DNA from: Bdellovibrionales bacterium
GTDB taxonomy: Bacteria > Bdellovibrionota > Bdellovibrionia > Bdellovibrionales > JAMPXM01
Assembly (NCBI GenBank): GCA_005808505.1
Contig: SYLX01000208.1
Location: 1-64,000, forward strand
Direction of reading: 5' to 3'
Length of the DNA: 64,000 nucleotides
Position 1 is the stretch's first letter. Each line of letters opens with the position of its first letter. The notes beneath the pieces are model-generated. The model did not search any database. It worked only from the letters and a program-made list of their open reading frames with translations, and was not told the DNA's origin. The position numbers and the translations under genes were made by a program. Shown here one piece after another: positions 35,460-45,052 of this stretch.

Positions 35460-36774
35460 GTGTGGTGGCATAGCGCTCATTTTCGTTATGGTCATCGCGG
35501 CTGTTTCGGCAGTCATGATGCTTGTTTTTCTTACCAATCGGGATACGAGCTTAAAAGCGTCGAAAATTGCATCACGAACGGCTATATCCGCGAGCGTCAC
35601 TAAAAGTGCTATCGAGACATTCCTGCTTGCGTGGAGACACAATGAATTAGCCTACATAAAAGCCGGCTCCGGTTGCAACAGGCTGAACAGTTTCATTGTC
35701 GCACTTAGAGAAGGCTCTGGCTGCGCCTCAGTTGACATCACGGTATTGGGAATCGGAATGCAGTCGAGCGATCCGTTTGTCGGTGCAGGCACATATGACT
35801 ATTCCGTCAGTGGCAACGGTTGTAAAATCACGGAGAAAAGTTCTACCTGTTCTTCGTATTCGAGTGAATTTCTCGAGCTGACAAAGCCTGGTCAGATGAT
35901 CCTGAATCATAGTTTTCATTTCTCTCTCGCGAACATCTATCCCAGCAGTCAAATGGCAGAGATTAACGTGCGCATTCGAGATCAGAATCAATCCACACCG
36001 ACGAGGATGACGTTCGCACTGCGTGATAACTTTGTAAATCTTGTGCATTTAGATCCGGTAGGACGAGTCGTTCAAGAACGGCCAGATCCACTATCGAGGT
36101 GTCCATCGAATGCGTGGGCACCGTATCTCGCCTACATTGGCGGCACCTGCCGTACTTTTGATATTCTTGGCAGTGGTACCGGGCTCGCTAGTTATAAAAA
36201 CAGGTATTTTGGCTTTCGCTCCCAAGACGGCACATTCATCGACTTAGCCGCCTTGAGTTCAGGGGCGGCGGCAAGCTCGTACATAGTGAAGCCGAATGGT
36301 GTTGTCGATGGAGCTGGAAAAGTCTTTGTCTCCTATCCGGATCCAAGCGATCCTGCCAACAGCTTAAGAAACGTCGATGACGTCACGCTAATCGATGAGC
36401 AAGTTTATTTTGTGGCCGGAGTTAGCGACTCAACAAAGATTGGGGTCGTTACCCCTTCGGCCACGAAATTTGAATTCAAAACGATCTGTCCGCTGGGAAA
36501 GGCAGGATGGGCGCAATCAAACTCGGGTCTCGCCGTCGCGGCATGGAGTGAGCCTTTGGTTGCGATGCCTGGCGACCCGATTTCGGGAACTCGGTACGCG
36601 AAGTTCTTTATCAAGAGCGATTCAGGGGATTTACTCACAACATTTGTGGTTTCAGATGGTGTCTCAAACTTCGAATGTTACACGTTCAAGGATCCGCTGC
36701 TCCAGCAAATCGAATATCGGCGAACGATGGGATTCGATCGATCTGTTCCCGAGAAGATCTACTTCCTCTACTAG
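35425..36774 (+). CDS. PilX-like pilus assembly protein
   Basis: 449 residues from ATG 35425 (GGAGAAACA upstream); the track's TTG is five codons earlier. The N-terminus (GGIALIFVMVIAAVSAVMML) resembles PilX-type minor pilins, which lack the usual Glu5. The rest is a large exported domain. Position as third gene after PilV- and PilW-like genes supports the call; sequence alone would not. Confidence 0.65.
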   Translation: MTESIRQKSSSECGGIALIFVMVIAAVSAVMMLVFLTNRDTSLKASKIASRTAISASVTKSAIETFLLAWRHNELAYIKAGSGCNRLNSFIVALREGSGCASVDITVLGIGMQSSDPFVGAGTYDYSVSGNGCKITEKSSTCSSYSSEFLELTKPGQMILNHSFHFSLANIYPSSQMAEINVRIRDQNQSTPTRMTFALRDNFVNLVHLDPVGRVVQERPDPLSRCPSNAWAPYLAYIGGTCRTFDILGSGTGLASYKNRYFGFRSQDGTFIDLAALSSGAAASSYIVKPNGVVDGAGKVFVSYPDPSDPANSLRNVDDVTLIDEQVYFVAGVSDSTKIGVVTPSATKFEFKTICPLGKAGWAQSNSGLAVAAWSEPLVAMPGDPISGTRYAKFFIKSDSGDLLTTFVVSDGVSNFECYTFKDPLLQQIEYRRTMGFDRSVPEKIYFLY

Positions 36775-36861
36775 ATTAAGGCTCGGCACTCATGGTTCGT
36801 TTTGAGACTAAATAGGTAAAGCTCTTGCATCTCAGGTATAATGATCAGGATGGGGGGAAGA

Positions 36862-37515
36862 ATGGCAATCTCTAAGTCGTTATCCACGTGCACGCTCGCG
36901 CTCGCTGCAACTTTAACTTTTGCTCCACTCAAAATCAGTGGGGCCGAGCAAGCTGCCACCGGAAGAACGATGTTCACAACCCTCATCAAGGGCCGAGCAG
37001 AAAAGTCGATCCCAGGTAAGGGTGCTGAGTCCAGCGTCCATCGGATTTCAATAAGCTTGAAAAATATAAGCGGGATTCCGCAGACCGTACGTATCACGTT
37101 GACCGATCTCTATATGCAGAATGAAATTCAATATGAATCAGAGGCAGTCGCTGCCGTAGAAAACACTAGTTGGGACCTTAACTTGCTCTACAAGGATTGG
37201 CGGATGAAAGGAAAAGAGATCCCAAACATCACGGAACAATTCGACATTCCGGCCTACGGTGCCTACGACTACGTAATGTCAATCAAGTGTGATTTTACAA
37301 ACGCCTTCAACTGCCACCTTGGCGAACCTCATGTGACACCTAATGGTAAGGCTACGGCAATTAACCTTGTTACGAGAGTAGCTGCAAAAATCGACGTTCT
37401 CCAAGACCGCGGTGCAATCCTTGCTGATTTCAATTCCCAGGTGATAGTGGCCGGAAAGGATGGATGGATTTCTACAAAAGACGCGAGACCCGTCAACGGA
37501 GGCCGACCGTTCTAA
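36862..37515 (+). CDS. Exported hypothetical protein, pilus-linked
   Basis: 217 residues from ATG 36862, preceded by GGGGGAAG. Signal peptide (LSTCTLALAATLTFAPLKISG) before AEQ. The mature part is beta-rich (ISLKNISGIPQTVRITLTDLY, then AYDYVMSIKCDF) like a pilus or envelope accessory protein. It follows the pilin operon on the same strand by 87 bases. Confidence 0.6.
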   Translation: MAISKSLSTCTLALAATLTFAPLKISGAEQAATGRTMFTTLIKGRAEKSIPGKGAESSVHRISISLKNISGIPQTVRITLTDLYMQNEIQYESEAVAAVENTSWDLNLLYKDWRMKGKEIPNITEQFDIPAYGAYDYVMSIKCDFTNAFNCHLGEPHVTPNGKATAINLVTRVAAKIDVLQDRGAILADFNSQVIVAGKDGWISTKDARPVNGGRPF

Positions 37516-37547
37516 CTCGAGGAACAACACGGCCGATCACCGAAGTA

Positions 37548-37566
37548 GGCCTCAGCCATTGAGGCC
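37548..37566. terminator. Hairpin after pilin operon
   Basis: GGCCTCA and TGAGGCC form a perfect 7-bp stem with a GCCAT loop. There is no T run, so it may be a transcript-end stabiliser instead of an intrinsic terminator. The rest of 37516-37925 has no gene. Confidence 0.45.
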
Positions 37567-37925
37567 GGAACGGACTCCAATCTTTATCCTTCTCCTACAA
37601 GTCGACTAGCTCGGACCTCTTAGTCAAATCCATTAAAAAATGTTTATTCTTCCGATCCTTTAAACCTCCTTTTAACGTTGTCGTTGTGTACGGAGGGCTT
37701 GGGGTGAGTTGAAAGCGATCCGCTTACGGTGATCGATCAAGGTGTGAGTTGTCCAGGACCTAGGTAGGGATGTTCATCGTTCCCTAATTCTTGATCCGCC
37801 GAAAAAGGCTGAATGCCGTGAGTCTCAAATAAAAATCCATCTTCGGACAGTCAGAACAAAATATTCTGCCATACCGCTGGCCTAGATTTCTGCCGATGAG
37901 TTAGTACTTTAAAAGGCTGAATTCA

Positions 37926-38516
37926 ATGGCATTGGCATTTCTTGTAACCGGAACTTTTTCTTTATTTTTCTTCGGTTCCATCGGCCTGCTCCTGCTTCGC
38001 ATGTACAATGCGCTCGTCGAGAACCGGAATCGCGCCGAGCTAGCGTGGTCAAATATTGATGTAGCTCTCAAGCAGCGATTCGATGAAATCCCTCAGCTTA
38101 TTAAAGTTATTGAACACTACGTCCAGTACGAAAAAAACATTATCTCCGAACTTCTTCGGGCAAGATCGAATTACGGTTTAGCGGGTTCCATCAACGACAA
38201 GATCGAAGCGGCAAAACTTCTATCGATCGCCTTCGATGGTGCTATGGCGATTGGTGAAGCGTATCCGGATCTCAAATCAAGTGAGCATTTTAGCCAGCTG
38301 CAATCACGAATCTCAAACCTCGAAGCGCGGATCGCAGATCGACGAGAAACCTACAACGAATCTGTAGCGATCTATAACACCCGGATCGCTCAATTTCCGG
38401 AGATCATCTTCGCGAGACTCTTTACGTATGAACCCCTCGTTCTATTTGATGTTGCCGAAATCGAAAAGGAGCGAGCGCATCTGCGTGGCTCGATAGAGCG
38501 AGACGACGTGGCATGA
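37926..38516 (+). CDS. lemA: LemA family protein
   Basis: 196 residues. One N-terminal transmembrane helix (GTFSLFFFGSIGLLLLRMY), then the conserved LemA start (YNALVENRNRAELAWSNIDV, LKQRFDEIPQLI) and a long helical bundle. LemA proteins are inner-membrane proteins with the bundle outside; their role is poorly known. It overlaps the next gene by ATGA, a pairing with a GIDE-domain protein that is common for this family. Confidence 0.85.
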   Translation: MALAFLVTGTFSLFFFGSIGLLLLRMYNALVENRNRAELAWSNIDVALKQRFDEIPQLIKVIEHYVQYEKNIISELLRARSNYGLAGSINDKIEAAKLLSIAFDGAMAIGEAYPDLKSSEHFSQLQSRISNLEARIADRRETYNESVAIYNTRIAQFPEIIFARLFTYEPLVLFDVAEIEKERAHLRGSIERDDVA

Positions 38517-40798
38517 AGAGTGTCATTCAGCTATACGTCATCCTAACGATTTTTTTGTTCTCCCGTGGTGCATGGAATCTCTTTAGGGCGCACTCGCGAA
38601 TCAATCAGAGACGGAAGATTTCTGATACGCCGCGAGCGAAGACGGCAACTGCCGCGGCAGGGTCCGTCGAGTTCGAAGGCTTTGCGTGGCCAATCGCAGC
38701 GCCAGCGATCACCATCCACGGTTTTCGAGCCGTCTATCATGAGTTCGATCTCGAGGAACTTGTTGGATCCGGCAAAACTCGAAGGTGGGTACGTGTTTAT
38801 TCGAAGAGAACGAGTGACAGTTTCTATTTTCTCGACGGGACCGGGCTGGTTGAGATCAAGCCGAAGGACGCGGAGCTTGGTCTGATTTCGAGCGGCAAAA
38901 CGTCCTGGACATCACTTGATGAAGTCACAAAAGACCGAGTATTGAACGAAATCATCACGAACAGGGTAGATCGGTTTCCGCCAACAAAGCTCATGTTCGG
39001 CCTGACGACAGGAACTTTCCGCGTGAGCGAACGCAATATTCTGGTTGGCTCGCCACTCTACGTGCGCGGCAAGCTTGCGCGATGGTCGGAACCGGTTTTG
39101 ATTTCCGATATCGCACTTGCCACGTTTTCGAGCCATGCCCTCGATTTTGGAATCGGCAAAGTTAGAAACCTCGATCGTTTAATTGATCGGGATCGAGATG
39201 GAAAAGTCTCTCGCGAAGAGGCGATCAAAGGTTACAGTGCTGTTGCAACCCTGGCTACTCAGAACAGCACGCCGGCGCTAGGCTTCGACGCCAAAAATCT
39301 GGTTTGTTTTGGTTCCTTGGAAAAAAAGGACCAAGAGCTTTTTATCGCGGACTCCCATGAGAAAAACCTTCTAGAGTCAGTTTCCGACGGAAATGCCAGG
39401 GCGGTCTTCTGGGGATCTGCGCAGCTAACCGTAAGTGTGTTGATGGTTTTGACTTTCTTCTTCACGAACATCGCAGTTGAATTGGTGAGAGATGCGGCGA
39501 GAGCATTACGCGGAGAAAAAAGCGTAGCGATGCTCGATGAAGAGCGTCGGATAAAGGATCAAGAACTCCGCCAAAGTATTCAGTCGCACAGTGATTGTAA
39601 GAAAAGTCCCGACCACTGTCGTCTCATCGCTTACGAGTTTTTAGGTACGACGAATCGAAATCCACAAGCTGCTCTTGCCTATTTGCACGCTTCGTGTGAG
39701 CTCGGGAACGGTGATGCCTGTCGATATATCGCGTTCGCGGCGGATACACTTGGTGTCTCTCATGATCTCGCTAGGGCCTATCTTTGGACCGGCTGCAGTA
39801 GTGGTCAGCCCGATTCGTGCGAGGAATGGTTCTCGAAGTCGCGAGCGCAAGAAACTCCTGCCGACTTGCAACGTCTGAAGTCGCTGCCGCCTGACTTAAA
39901 GACAATCTTGGCGATCCGCTCACTTTTAGTGGATGGTGAAAAGTTCAATCTTGAGCTTTTCATCTCCGCCTGCAGCTCAGGTTCGAGTCGAGCTTGTGAA
40001 GAGATGCAGCGTAAGATGCGTGCGCAGGTTTCGCCTCCAGACCCAGTCTTTAACGGCGGTATGTCGAAAAAGATCTCGAGGGCGCACTTTGAAAAAAAGC
40101 TTTGCGATTATCATACGAAACGACACCAGCAAGCAGACTTAACGGCGAATTTTGTAGAAGGCGAGTGCGACGGTTACTTCATCAGCGGATTCTGGGGCAC
40201 ATCCGCCGGGATCGAGAATGGTGCGTACATGACTCTGACCGGGCCCGGCCCCTTGAAATGCGATCACAAAACGATCGGATCGCTCATGGGTGAGGCTTGC
40301 GCCGAAGGAACACCACCGGCCGAATTCCTTTTAGTTGGAAAAAATCAGCAAACTCTCCTGCTCGTTGGAACTCCACCGGACTTTAAATTCAACGAAACTG
40401 TTTCAGTTAGCGAAAGTGATCTTGAGCCCCCGAGAGTGTCTTCAAGCCAACAATCGCCTGATCTCTGTCCCACGCAAGGCTCAGCGCAACCTCACGGCGT
40501 CAATCTCAAGGAGATCGGGAAAGAGCTAATAATAGGCGATGAGCTGCTGCGACCAATGTCGGTTTCGCAGAGTAGGGTCGGATCTGGGTTTCAACTCGTT
40601 TATCTACGTAAGAATTCGCCACTGACTCGGCTTGGTTTCGAAGCACGCGACATTATCTTCGGTATCAACGGCAAGAGGATTTCGAACCGCGAACAGCTCT
40701 TTGAGTTTGCAGCTGCGCTCGTAGAGGGGGCTCCGAGCTGCTTGCGATGGAAAAAAGGGACAGGAGAAATCTATCAGCGAGATTTCTCAACGATGTAG
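38513..40798 (+). CDS. GIDE, Sel1-like and PDZ membrane protein
   Basis: 761 residues. N-terminal helix (LYVILTIFLFSRGAW), then a GIDE-type domain (about 50-200: FEGFAWPIAA, VYHEFDLEE, RWVRVYSKRTSDSFYF). An EF-hand-like loop (DRDRDGKVSREEA, about 225-237) follows, then a second transmembrane helix (about 300-325). Cys-paired Sel1-like repeats (about 355-510; ASCELGNGDACR, SGQPDSCEEW) and a C-terminal PDZ domain (about 655-760; RLGFEARDIIFGINGKR) complete it. GIDE domains come from mitochondrial MUL1 and bacterial LemA neighbours and have no proven enzymatic role in bacteria. The architecture suggests an envelope scaffold or sensor working with LemA. Confidence 0.75.
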   Translation: MKSVIQLYVILTIFLFSRGAWNLFRAHSRINQRRKISDTPRAKTATAAAGSVEFEGFAWPIAAPAITIHGFRAVYHEFDLEELVGSGKTRRWVRVYSKRTSDSFYFLDGTGLVEIKPKDAELGLISSGKTSWTSLDEVTKDRVLNEIITNRVDRFPPTKLMFGLTTGTFRVSERNILVGSPLYVRGKLARWSEPVLISDIALATFSSHALDFGIGKVRNLDRLIDRDRDGKVSREEAIKGYSAVATLATQNSTPALGFDAKNLVCFGSLEKKDQELFIADSHEKNLLESVSDGNARAVFWGSAQLTVSVLMVLTFFFTNIAVELVRDAARALRGEKSVAMLDEERRIKDQELRQSIQSHSDCKKSPDHCRLIAYEFLGTTNRNPQAALAYLHASCELGNGDACRYIAFAADTLGVSHDLARAYLWTGCSSGQPDSCEEWFSKSRAQETPADLQRLKSLPPDLKTILAIRSLLVDGEKFNLELFISACSSGSSRACEEMQRKMRAQVSPPDPVFNGGMSKKISRAHFEKKLCDYHTKRHQQADLTANFVEGECDGYFISGFWGTSAGIENGAYMTLTGPGPLKCDHKTIGSLMGEACAEGTPPAEFLLVGKNQQTLLLVGTPPDFKFNETVSVSESDLEPPRVSSSQQSPDLCPTQGSAQPHGVNLKEIGKELIIGDELLRPMSVSQSRVGSGFQLVYLRKNSPLTRLGFEARDIIFGINGKRISNREQLFEFAAALVEGAPSCLRWKKGTGEIYQRDFSTM

Positions 40799-40876
40799 GC
40801 CAATGGTAATCAATTTCTCAATCGCCGGCCTCATTCTTCTCGGCGAGTTCAACTTGTCTCGCGCCGATGTATTTAC

Positions 40877-41035
40877 TTAATAGGCCAGCAATTCAAATTC
40901 TTCCGAAAACGTCACGTGGATGTCGTTCAGCAAAATGGTCTGAAACTGAATCGGCTTATAAATCCCTGCGCCGATCAAATGGCCCGTAAAGCTGACTTTT
41001 TGTTCTGTCGTTTTAAATGTCACCGAAACGGACAT
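40877..41035 (-). CDS. Short hypothetical ORF
   Basis: 52 residues (MSVSVTFKTTEQKVSFTGH...), too short for the track. A beta-type pattern and sensible composition, but no ribosome site, and a stop lies eight codons upstream. It may be a fragment of a larger gene. Otherwise 40799-41317 shows nothing. Confidence 0.3.
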   Translation of the reverse strand: MSVSVTFKTTEQKVSFTGHLIGAGIYKPIQFQTILLNDIHVTFSEEFELLAY

Positions 41036-41317
41036 CGCTCGAAGAGCTTTGAGAGCTCAAATTTGTTCGCTGCGAAGATGAGTTAGTCGTTCCAAAGGTC
41101 GACTGGAACAAGGCTTCGCGACGGCTAAACTTCGCTCTAACGGCCGTGAAAGCTATCAGACCGCTTCTTGATTGAGGGCGTGTTTGAATGTCGAGGACTT
41201 AGCGCGGTAAGGGCATCAGCCTCATCGCTTTTCTTGGTGGTAAAGAGCTTGGCATATCGAATGCATGAAATTGGGTGCAAAATCTGCGATTGCTCGAATT
41301 GTAGGAGGCTCATTCGT

Positions 41318-41719
41318 ATGAAGGTCTTTTTCGCATGCATGTTTTTTATATCTTCGATGTCATCAGCTTACGCTGCTTCCCAGCGATTCATCGTTTGCGA
41401 AAACACTCTAGGTGCGAAACTTGTTGTGCAACAACATACCATTCCGGATCCAAATCCAACAATTGGAACACTGACTTACAATTACGTAGTGTCGAACAGT
41501 CTAATGGATCAAGGAATTGCGAATGCCTACAACGTTGCGCTCGTTGGTAAAGTTAACTGGGAAAATCTGACGTTCGCCGAATCATCGCCCTACGGAGAAT
41601 CTGGCTATCTCAGAACCGAGGAAGATGGGAAAATGCGTTTTGTACTCATCTCGCAACAGTACAAAAAAACGGGCGATTACCTGTTTCAAGCAAACGAATG
41701 TAAGCAGGTTAGTCCCTGA
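41318..41719 (+). CDS. Small exported hypothetical protein
   Basis: 133 residues from ATG 41318, where TAGGAGG lies eight bases upstream; the track adds 50 unsupported residues. Signal peptide (VFFACMFFISSMSSAYA) before ASQRFIVCEN. Beta-rich mature part with two cysteines (FIVCEN, NECKQV). Not recognised. Confidence 0.65.
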   Translation: MKVFFACMFFISSMSSAYAASQRFIVCENTLGAKLVVQQHTIPDPNPTIGTLTYNYVVSNSLMDQGIANAYNVALVGKVNWENLTFAESSPYGESGYLRTEEDGKMRFVLISQQYKKTGDYLFQANECKQVSP

Positions 41720-41889
41720 GTAGACCGCTTTGCCTTTGTAGCGGTTCCTTAGAGTTTCTTCGCAACTTATCTGCGGAGAATCATCGCAAGCCATAGTTAC
41801 ACGTCACGAGAATGTCTGTGCCACGACAGGGAGAGCTTCGAAAAGATCGAAGCGCTATTTACAAAACGCTGATCTATAGCACGTGATAA

Positions 41890-41917
41890 GAAAATCGTGC
41901 CGGAGAAAACCGGCACG
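41890..41917 (-). terminator. Rho-independent terminator (leftward)
   Basis: CGTGCCGG and CCGGCACG form a perfect 8-bp stem around AGAAAA (plus-strand 41896-41917). Read leftwards it is followed by ATTTTCTT. It terminates the exported-protein gene at 41989-42459. Confidence 0.75.
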
Positions 41918-41988
41918 GCGAATGAGTTTTGAACTTCGGAACCTAATTGTGATTTAAGGCCAGTTAACTGATATCAGCCGTCCTGAGT

Positions 41989-42459
41989 TTAAAGGCTCAA
42001 AGTTACTGTTGTGGAGATGTGACCACCCCGAGCGTCGGCTCTGATCGTACCTTTGCGACCTGCGAGAATGTTATCGGCGAACTCACTCTCCACGATGCTT
42101 GTAAATTGGGTCTGTCCGTTCAAAAGAATAGCGGCAGTCGTTTGCAAGTCGGGCGAACCATGCTGATCAACCGATGAGAGCGTGAGCACGACGGAGTCTT
42201 TTGCTGAGAGTCCGTGAGCAGGTGCAATTTGCACTAAAACGTCGTGCTTCTCAAAAAGGCCTTCTGAGCTGTCGCACTTGTGCTGGCGTAGAGTCGCATT
42301 GATTGCAAGCTCTTGTGCTGAATCGTCCTGTGCATTCGCGATGACGTTTAGCGGACGTGTTTCTTCGACCGTACAAACGGTTTCAAAGCCAAGACCTGCA
42401 AACGCAGAAGGGGCGGAGAACAACGCCAAATAAAGACCTAAAGCAGCGAGTGTTTTCAT
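41989..42459 (-). CDS. Small exported hypothetical protein
   Basis: 156 residues. AAGGAAG precedes the start. Signal peptide (ALGLYLALFSAPSAFA) before GLGFETVC. The mature part is beta-rich with two cysteines. Function unknown. Followed by a clear terminator. Confidence 0.65.
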   Translation of the reverse strand: MKTLAALGLYLALFSAPSAFAGLGFETVCTVEETRPLNVIANAQDDSAQELAINATLRQHKCDSSEGLFEKHDVLVQIAPAHGLSAKDSVVLTLSSVDQHGSPDLQTTAAILLNGQTQFTSIVESEFADNILAGRKGTIRADARGGHISTTVTLSL

Positions 42460-42710
42460 TCATACTTCCTTTTTAGAAAATTACGGGTCAAGAACCACCC
42501 GATCGTTATGCCGCACCGGCATCCCGACTTCTACGCAGGAAGTCACAGAAGTTTGATATAGTTTGGTATGAATGGAAAATAGCCCTTGTTTACGGGAGGT
42601 TGTTTACCTCCCAACCAAGATTTAGATGTCGATTCGCGCAGCCGTCGAAACCAGGAGTCGAGAGTTCGATTGCGAAATCTCTACTCGAATTTGTCTCAAG
42701 AGTTCTCTAT

Positions 42711-43883
42711 CTATTCCGCTCGCTTCGAGGAACCGACGAACTCGTAGAGGTCACTGCAGTCACTCAGGTCGTCACTCATGTTATTCCGTATGTAAGGCAA
42801 TTGCGCGGCAAGCGGAAAGTGAAAGGATTTAGAATTAGGATCGGAGCTCGATGTACAACCGACCTTAAACGTTAGGTTCTTGCCTCGACCGAAGATTCCG
42901 GTGCCGGCAAACGATTTGATGATGGCGTGTTTAACCGTGACGTTCTCTGCGTGGGTCATTTCATCACCGTCGAAATGCACAGCGTTGGTCGTGCCCTTGA
43001 TGTAAAGTTCGCGCACGATCGCGTTCTTCACGCCGCTCAGTTCTCTCGTTCTGAATCTGATGCCGGTATTCTCAGACATCCCACGCGGGTTCTCGCGCCT
43101 AGGGGCTGTGATGATGGTGATACCTTTCAAGTAAACATCATCATAGCTGATATCGATCGCAGCAGCACTGCGTTCATCGTTGAAGCCAATCTCGCTGATG
43201 ATCAGGTCGCGTGCATCAAAATTTTTATTTCCGCCCATTGGGCGTTTCGTGTCGATTGCATCCATGCCGCTATTGTAGATTTCGACCGAACGCAGCCAAA
43301 GATTATTCGCGGAGATATCGGTTGATCCTCCGTTTTGAACGCCGATCCCGTAGCCAGGGGCATTCATAATCCGGGTGTTCTCGATTTTTAGAAATCCGTC
43401 GCGCCAGCCATTACCAACACGTATTCCGTGTCCAGATGAAGAACATCCACCGTCACGAAACTGCGAGGTGTCTCGAGTGTTTTTCATCTCTATGCCCAAA
43501 CGATCAATTTCTAATCTCATGATATCGAACCCAGAGCTTCGATCGATATTAATGACCGAACCCAAACAGCCATTATCAACGATCGGAGCTGAGGACAAAA
43601 TGCTGGTCTGTGAAGAGTGTCCGATAAGTCGAAGGTTCACGACTGCGGAGTTAAGACTGATAGACTTGCGAAGATTATAGATTCCGGCCGGGAAATAAAC
43701 TGTCCGATGAGGAAGCTTGCTGGCCGCGGCGATCGCATTCTCAATTTTTTGATCGATTGACGTGCCCGCAAACTTTGTTACGTCGCAGTTGTGTGCACTG
43801 CAAGGAGCTTCTCCGCGAGCAACGGTTGCGGAGACGACTGATGCGGTCAAAGTCAGTAATGTCATGACAGTTAGAGTCTTCAC
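42711..43883 (-). CDS. Exported pectate-lyase-like beta-helix protein
   Basis: 390 residues from a GTG with GAGG upstream. Signal peptide (TVMTLLTLTASVVSATVA), then the entry motif of the pectate-lyase superfamily (NAIAAASKLPHRTVYFPAGIY), followed by many beta-helix turns (VVNLRLIGHSS, SGFDIMRLEIDRLG, FLKIENTRI). Such proteins cleave or bind acidic polysaccharides. I cannot identify catalytic residues, so lyase, hydrolase or binding protein all remain open. Confidence 0.75.
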   Translation of the reverse strand: MKTLTVMTLLTLTASVVSATVARGEAPCSAHNCDVTKFAGTSIDQKIENAIAAASKLPHRTVYFPAGIYNLRKSISLNSAVVNLRLIGHSSQTSILSSAPIVDNGCLGSVINIDRSSGFDIMRLEIDRLGIEMKNTRDTSQFRDGGCSSSGHGIRVGNGWRDGFLKIENTRIMNAPGYGIGVQNGGSTDISANNLWLRSVEIYNSGMDAIDTKRPMGGNKNFDARDLIISEIGFNDERSAAAIDISYDDVYLKGITIITAPRRENPRGMSENTGIRFRTRELSGVKNAIVRELYIKGTTNAVHFDGDEMTHAENVTVKHAIIKSFAGTGIFGRGKNLTFKVGCTSSSDPNSKSFHFPLAAQLPYIRNNMSDDLSDCSDLYEFVGSSKRAE

Positions 43884-44285
43884 GAAACCAACCTCGCAAT
43901 AAATTGTCTAAAGGATCTTCAGTATAACTTTATTCCCATCTATCTAGCCGCAGATTTGCGGCCTTGAGGCTGGAGTGGCTCAAAGAGATACGACGTCTGA
44001 CTGCGTCCGTGCTCAACGAAACGAAGAACTCTCTTATTCTGAGCCGCATGGTCTAAACCTATCAAAGGAATTGCTCATTCGCTTATCCGCGAAAAATGGG
44101 CGAAGTCACCGTAGGCTCTAAGCAATCGATTGAAGGAAAGCAGGTGAGTCGAACGAACTTTCTTCGCCGCTCGCCGCTCGCCGTTCCTGTTCATGCGCTT
44201 TGGGCTGAAAACGTAATTCGCAAGGATAAGGTAGCATCATCATAGGTTCCTTTGATTTTCGGTTGCGAGGCCATATGATGTATCC
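43884..44285. other. Gene-free stretch
   Basis: Between two divergent exported-protein genes. No convincing ORF. A short triple CGCCGCT/CGCCG run lies near 44163. Nothing else stands out. Confidence 0.5.
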
Positions 44286-45014
44286 ATGACCATTTTCAAT
44301 GCCTTGCTATCAATTGCCATTTTGATCCTACATCCATCAGCGCAAGCCTGCGTGCCTCCGCCTGCGACTGAAAAGGAGTCACTCAGCGATTTGTATGCTA
44401 GTCATGACAACATAGTTGTTGCAGAGGCAGTGAAGAAGTTTCCCGATAGTCGAGTTGAGCTCCGGATCATTCACAAGTTCAAAGGAAATTGGTCGGGAGA
44501 AAAAGTGGTTCTCGGCTCAAACGGTATGAACTGCAATTTCAGCTTTGAAGAAGGGGGTACGTATTTAGTGTACTCTTCAGGTAAATCTCCTACCCCTGAT
44601 GTAACTTCATTTACCGGCACAACATATATCGGTAGAGCTCTTGATCATTTGCAATGGCTTACAACAAAGCAAGGCGCTGAGACCAAACTTTCGCTTCGGG
44701 AGGCTCAGTCAAAGTCGGAGGCTTGGCAACGCGAGCAGTGCTGGCCCGCGACTACGCCGGAAGATGAGACATGCTCGAACTGCCGGGATGCATACGGGAT
44801 CGACCCAAAGTCACCCGTGTGTCAAAAGTGTATCAGAGATCGTGATCCCGAGACTAACGCGAGTAAGACCAGCACAGAGAAATACTATAGCTGTCAGGTC
44901 CGGGTGCACGGATGTGACAATATCCAGAACAAGAAGCGAAGGCTTGCTTGCGATAAAACAACTCGCAATGAATTCTCGAAGCTTCTCGGTTTAAGTTGGC
45001 TTTACGTCAGGTAA
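44286..45014 (+). CDS. Exported TIMP/NTR-like protein, long form
   Basis: 242 residues. Signal peptide ends at AQA-CVPPP, so again a cysteine near the mature N-terminus. IVVAEAV, RIIHKFKGNW, NGMNCNFSFEEGGTYLVYSSG follow the same order as in the 127-residue relative at 4482. A C-terminal extension has CxxC pairs (CSNCRDAYG, CQKC), perhaps metal-binding. Function of bacterial members is unknown; protease inhibition would be by analogy only. Confidence 0.65.
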   Translation: MTIFNALLSIAILILHPSAQACVPPPATEKESLSDLYASHDNIVVAEAVKKFPDSRVELRIIHKFKGNWSGEKVVLGSNGMNCNFSFEEGGTYLVYSSGKSPTPDVTSFTGTTYIGRALDHLQWLTTKQGAETKLSLREAQSKSEAWQREQCWPATTPEDETCSNCRDAYGIDPKSPVCQKCIRDRDPETNASKTSTEKYYSCQVRVHGCDNIQNKKRRLACDKTTRNEFSKLLGLSWLYVR

Positions 45015-45052
45015 GTTCAATGTTCGAGCCGATCGAGTCGCTAGGTCTTCGC

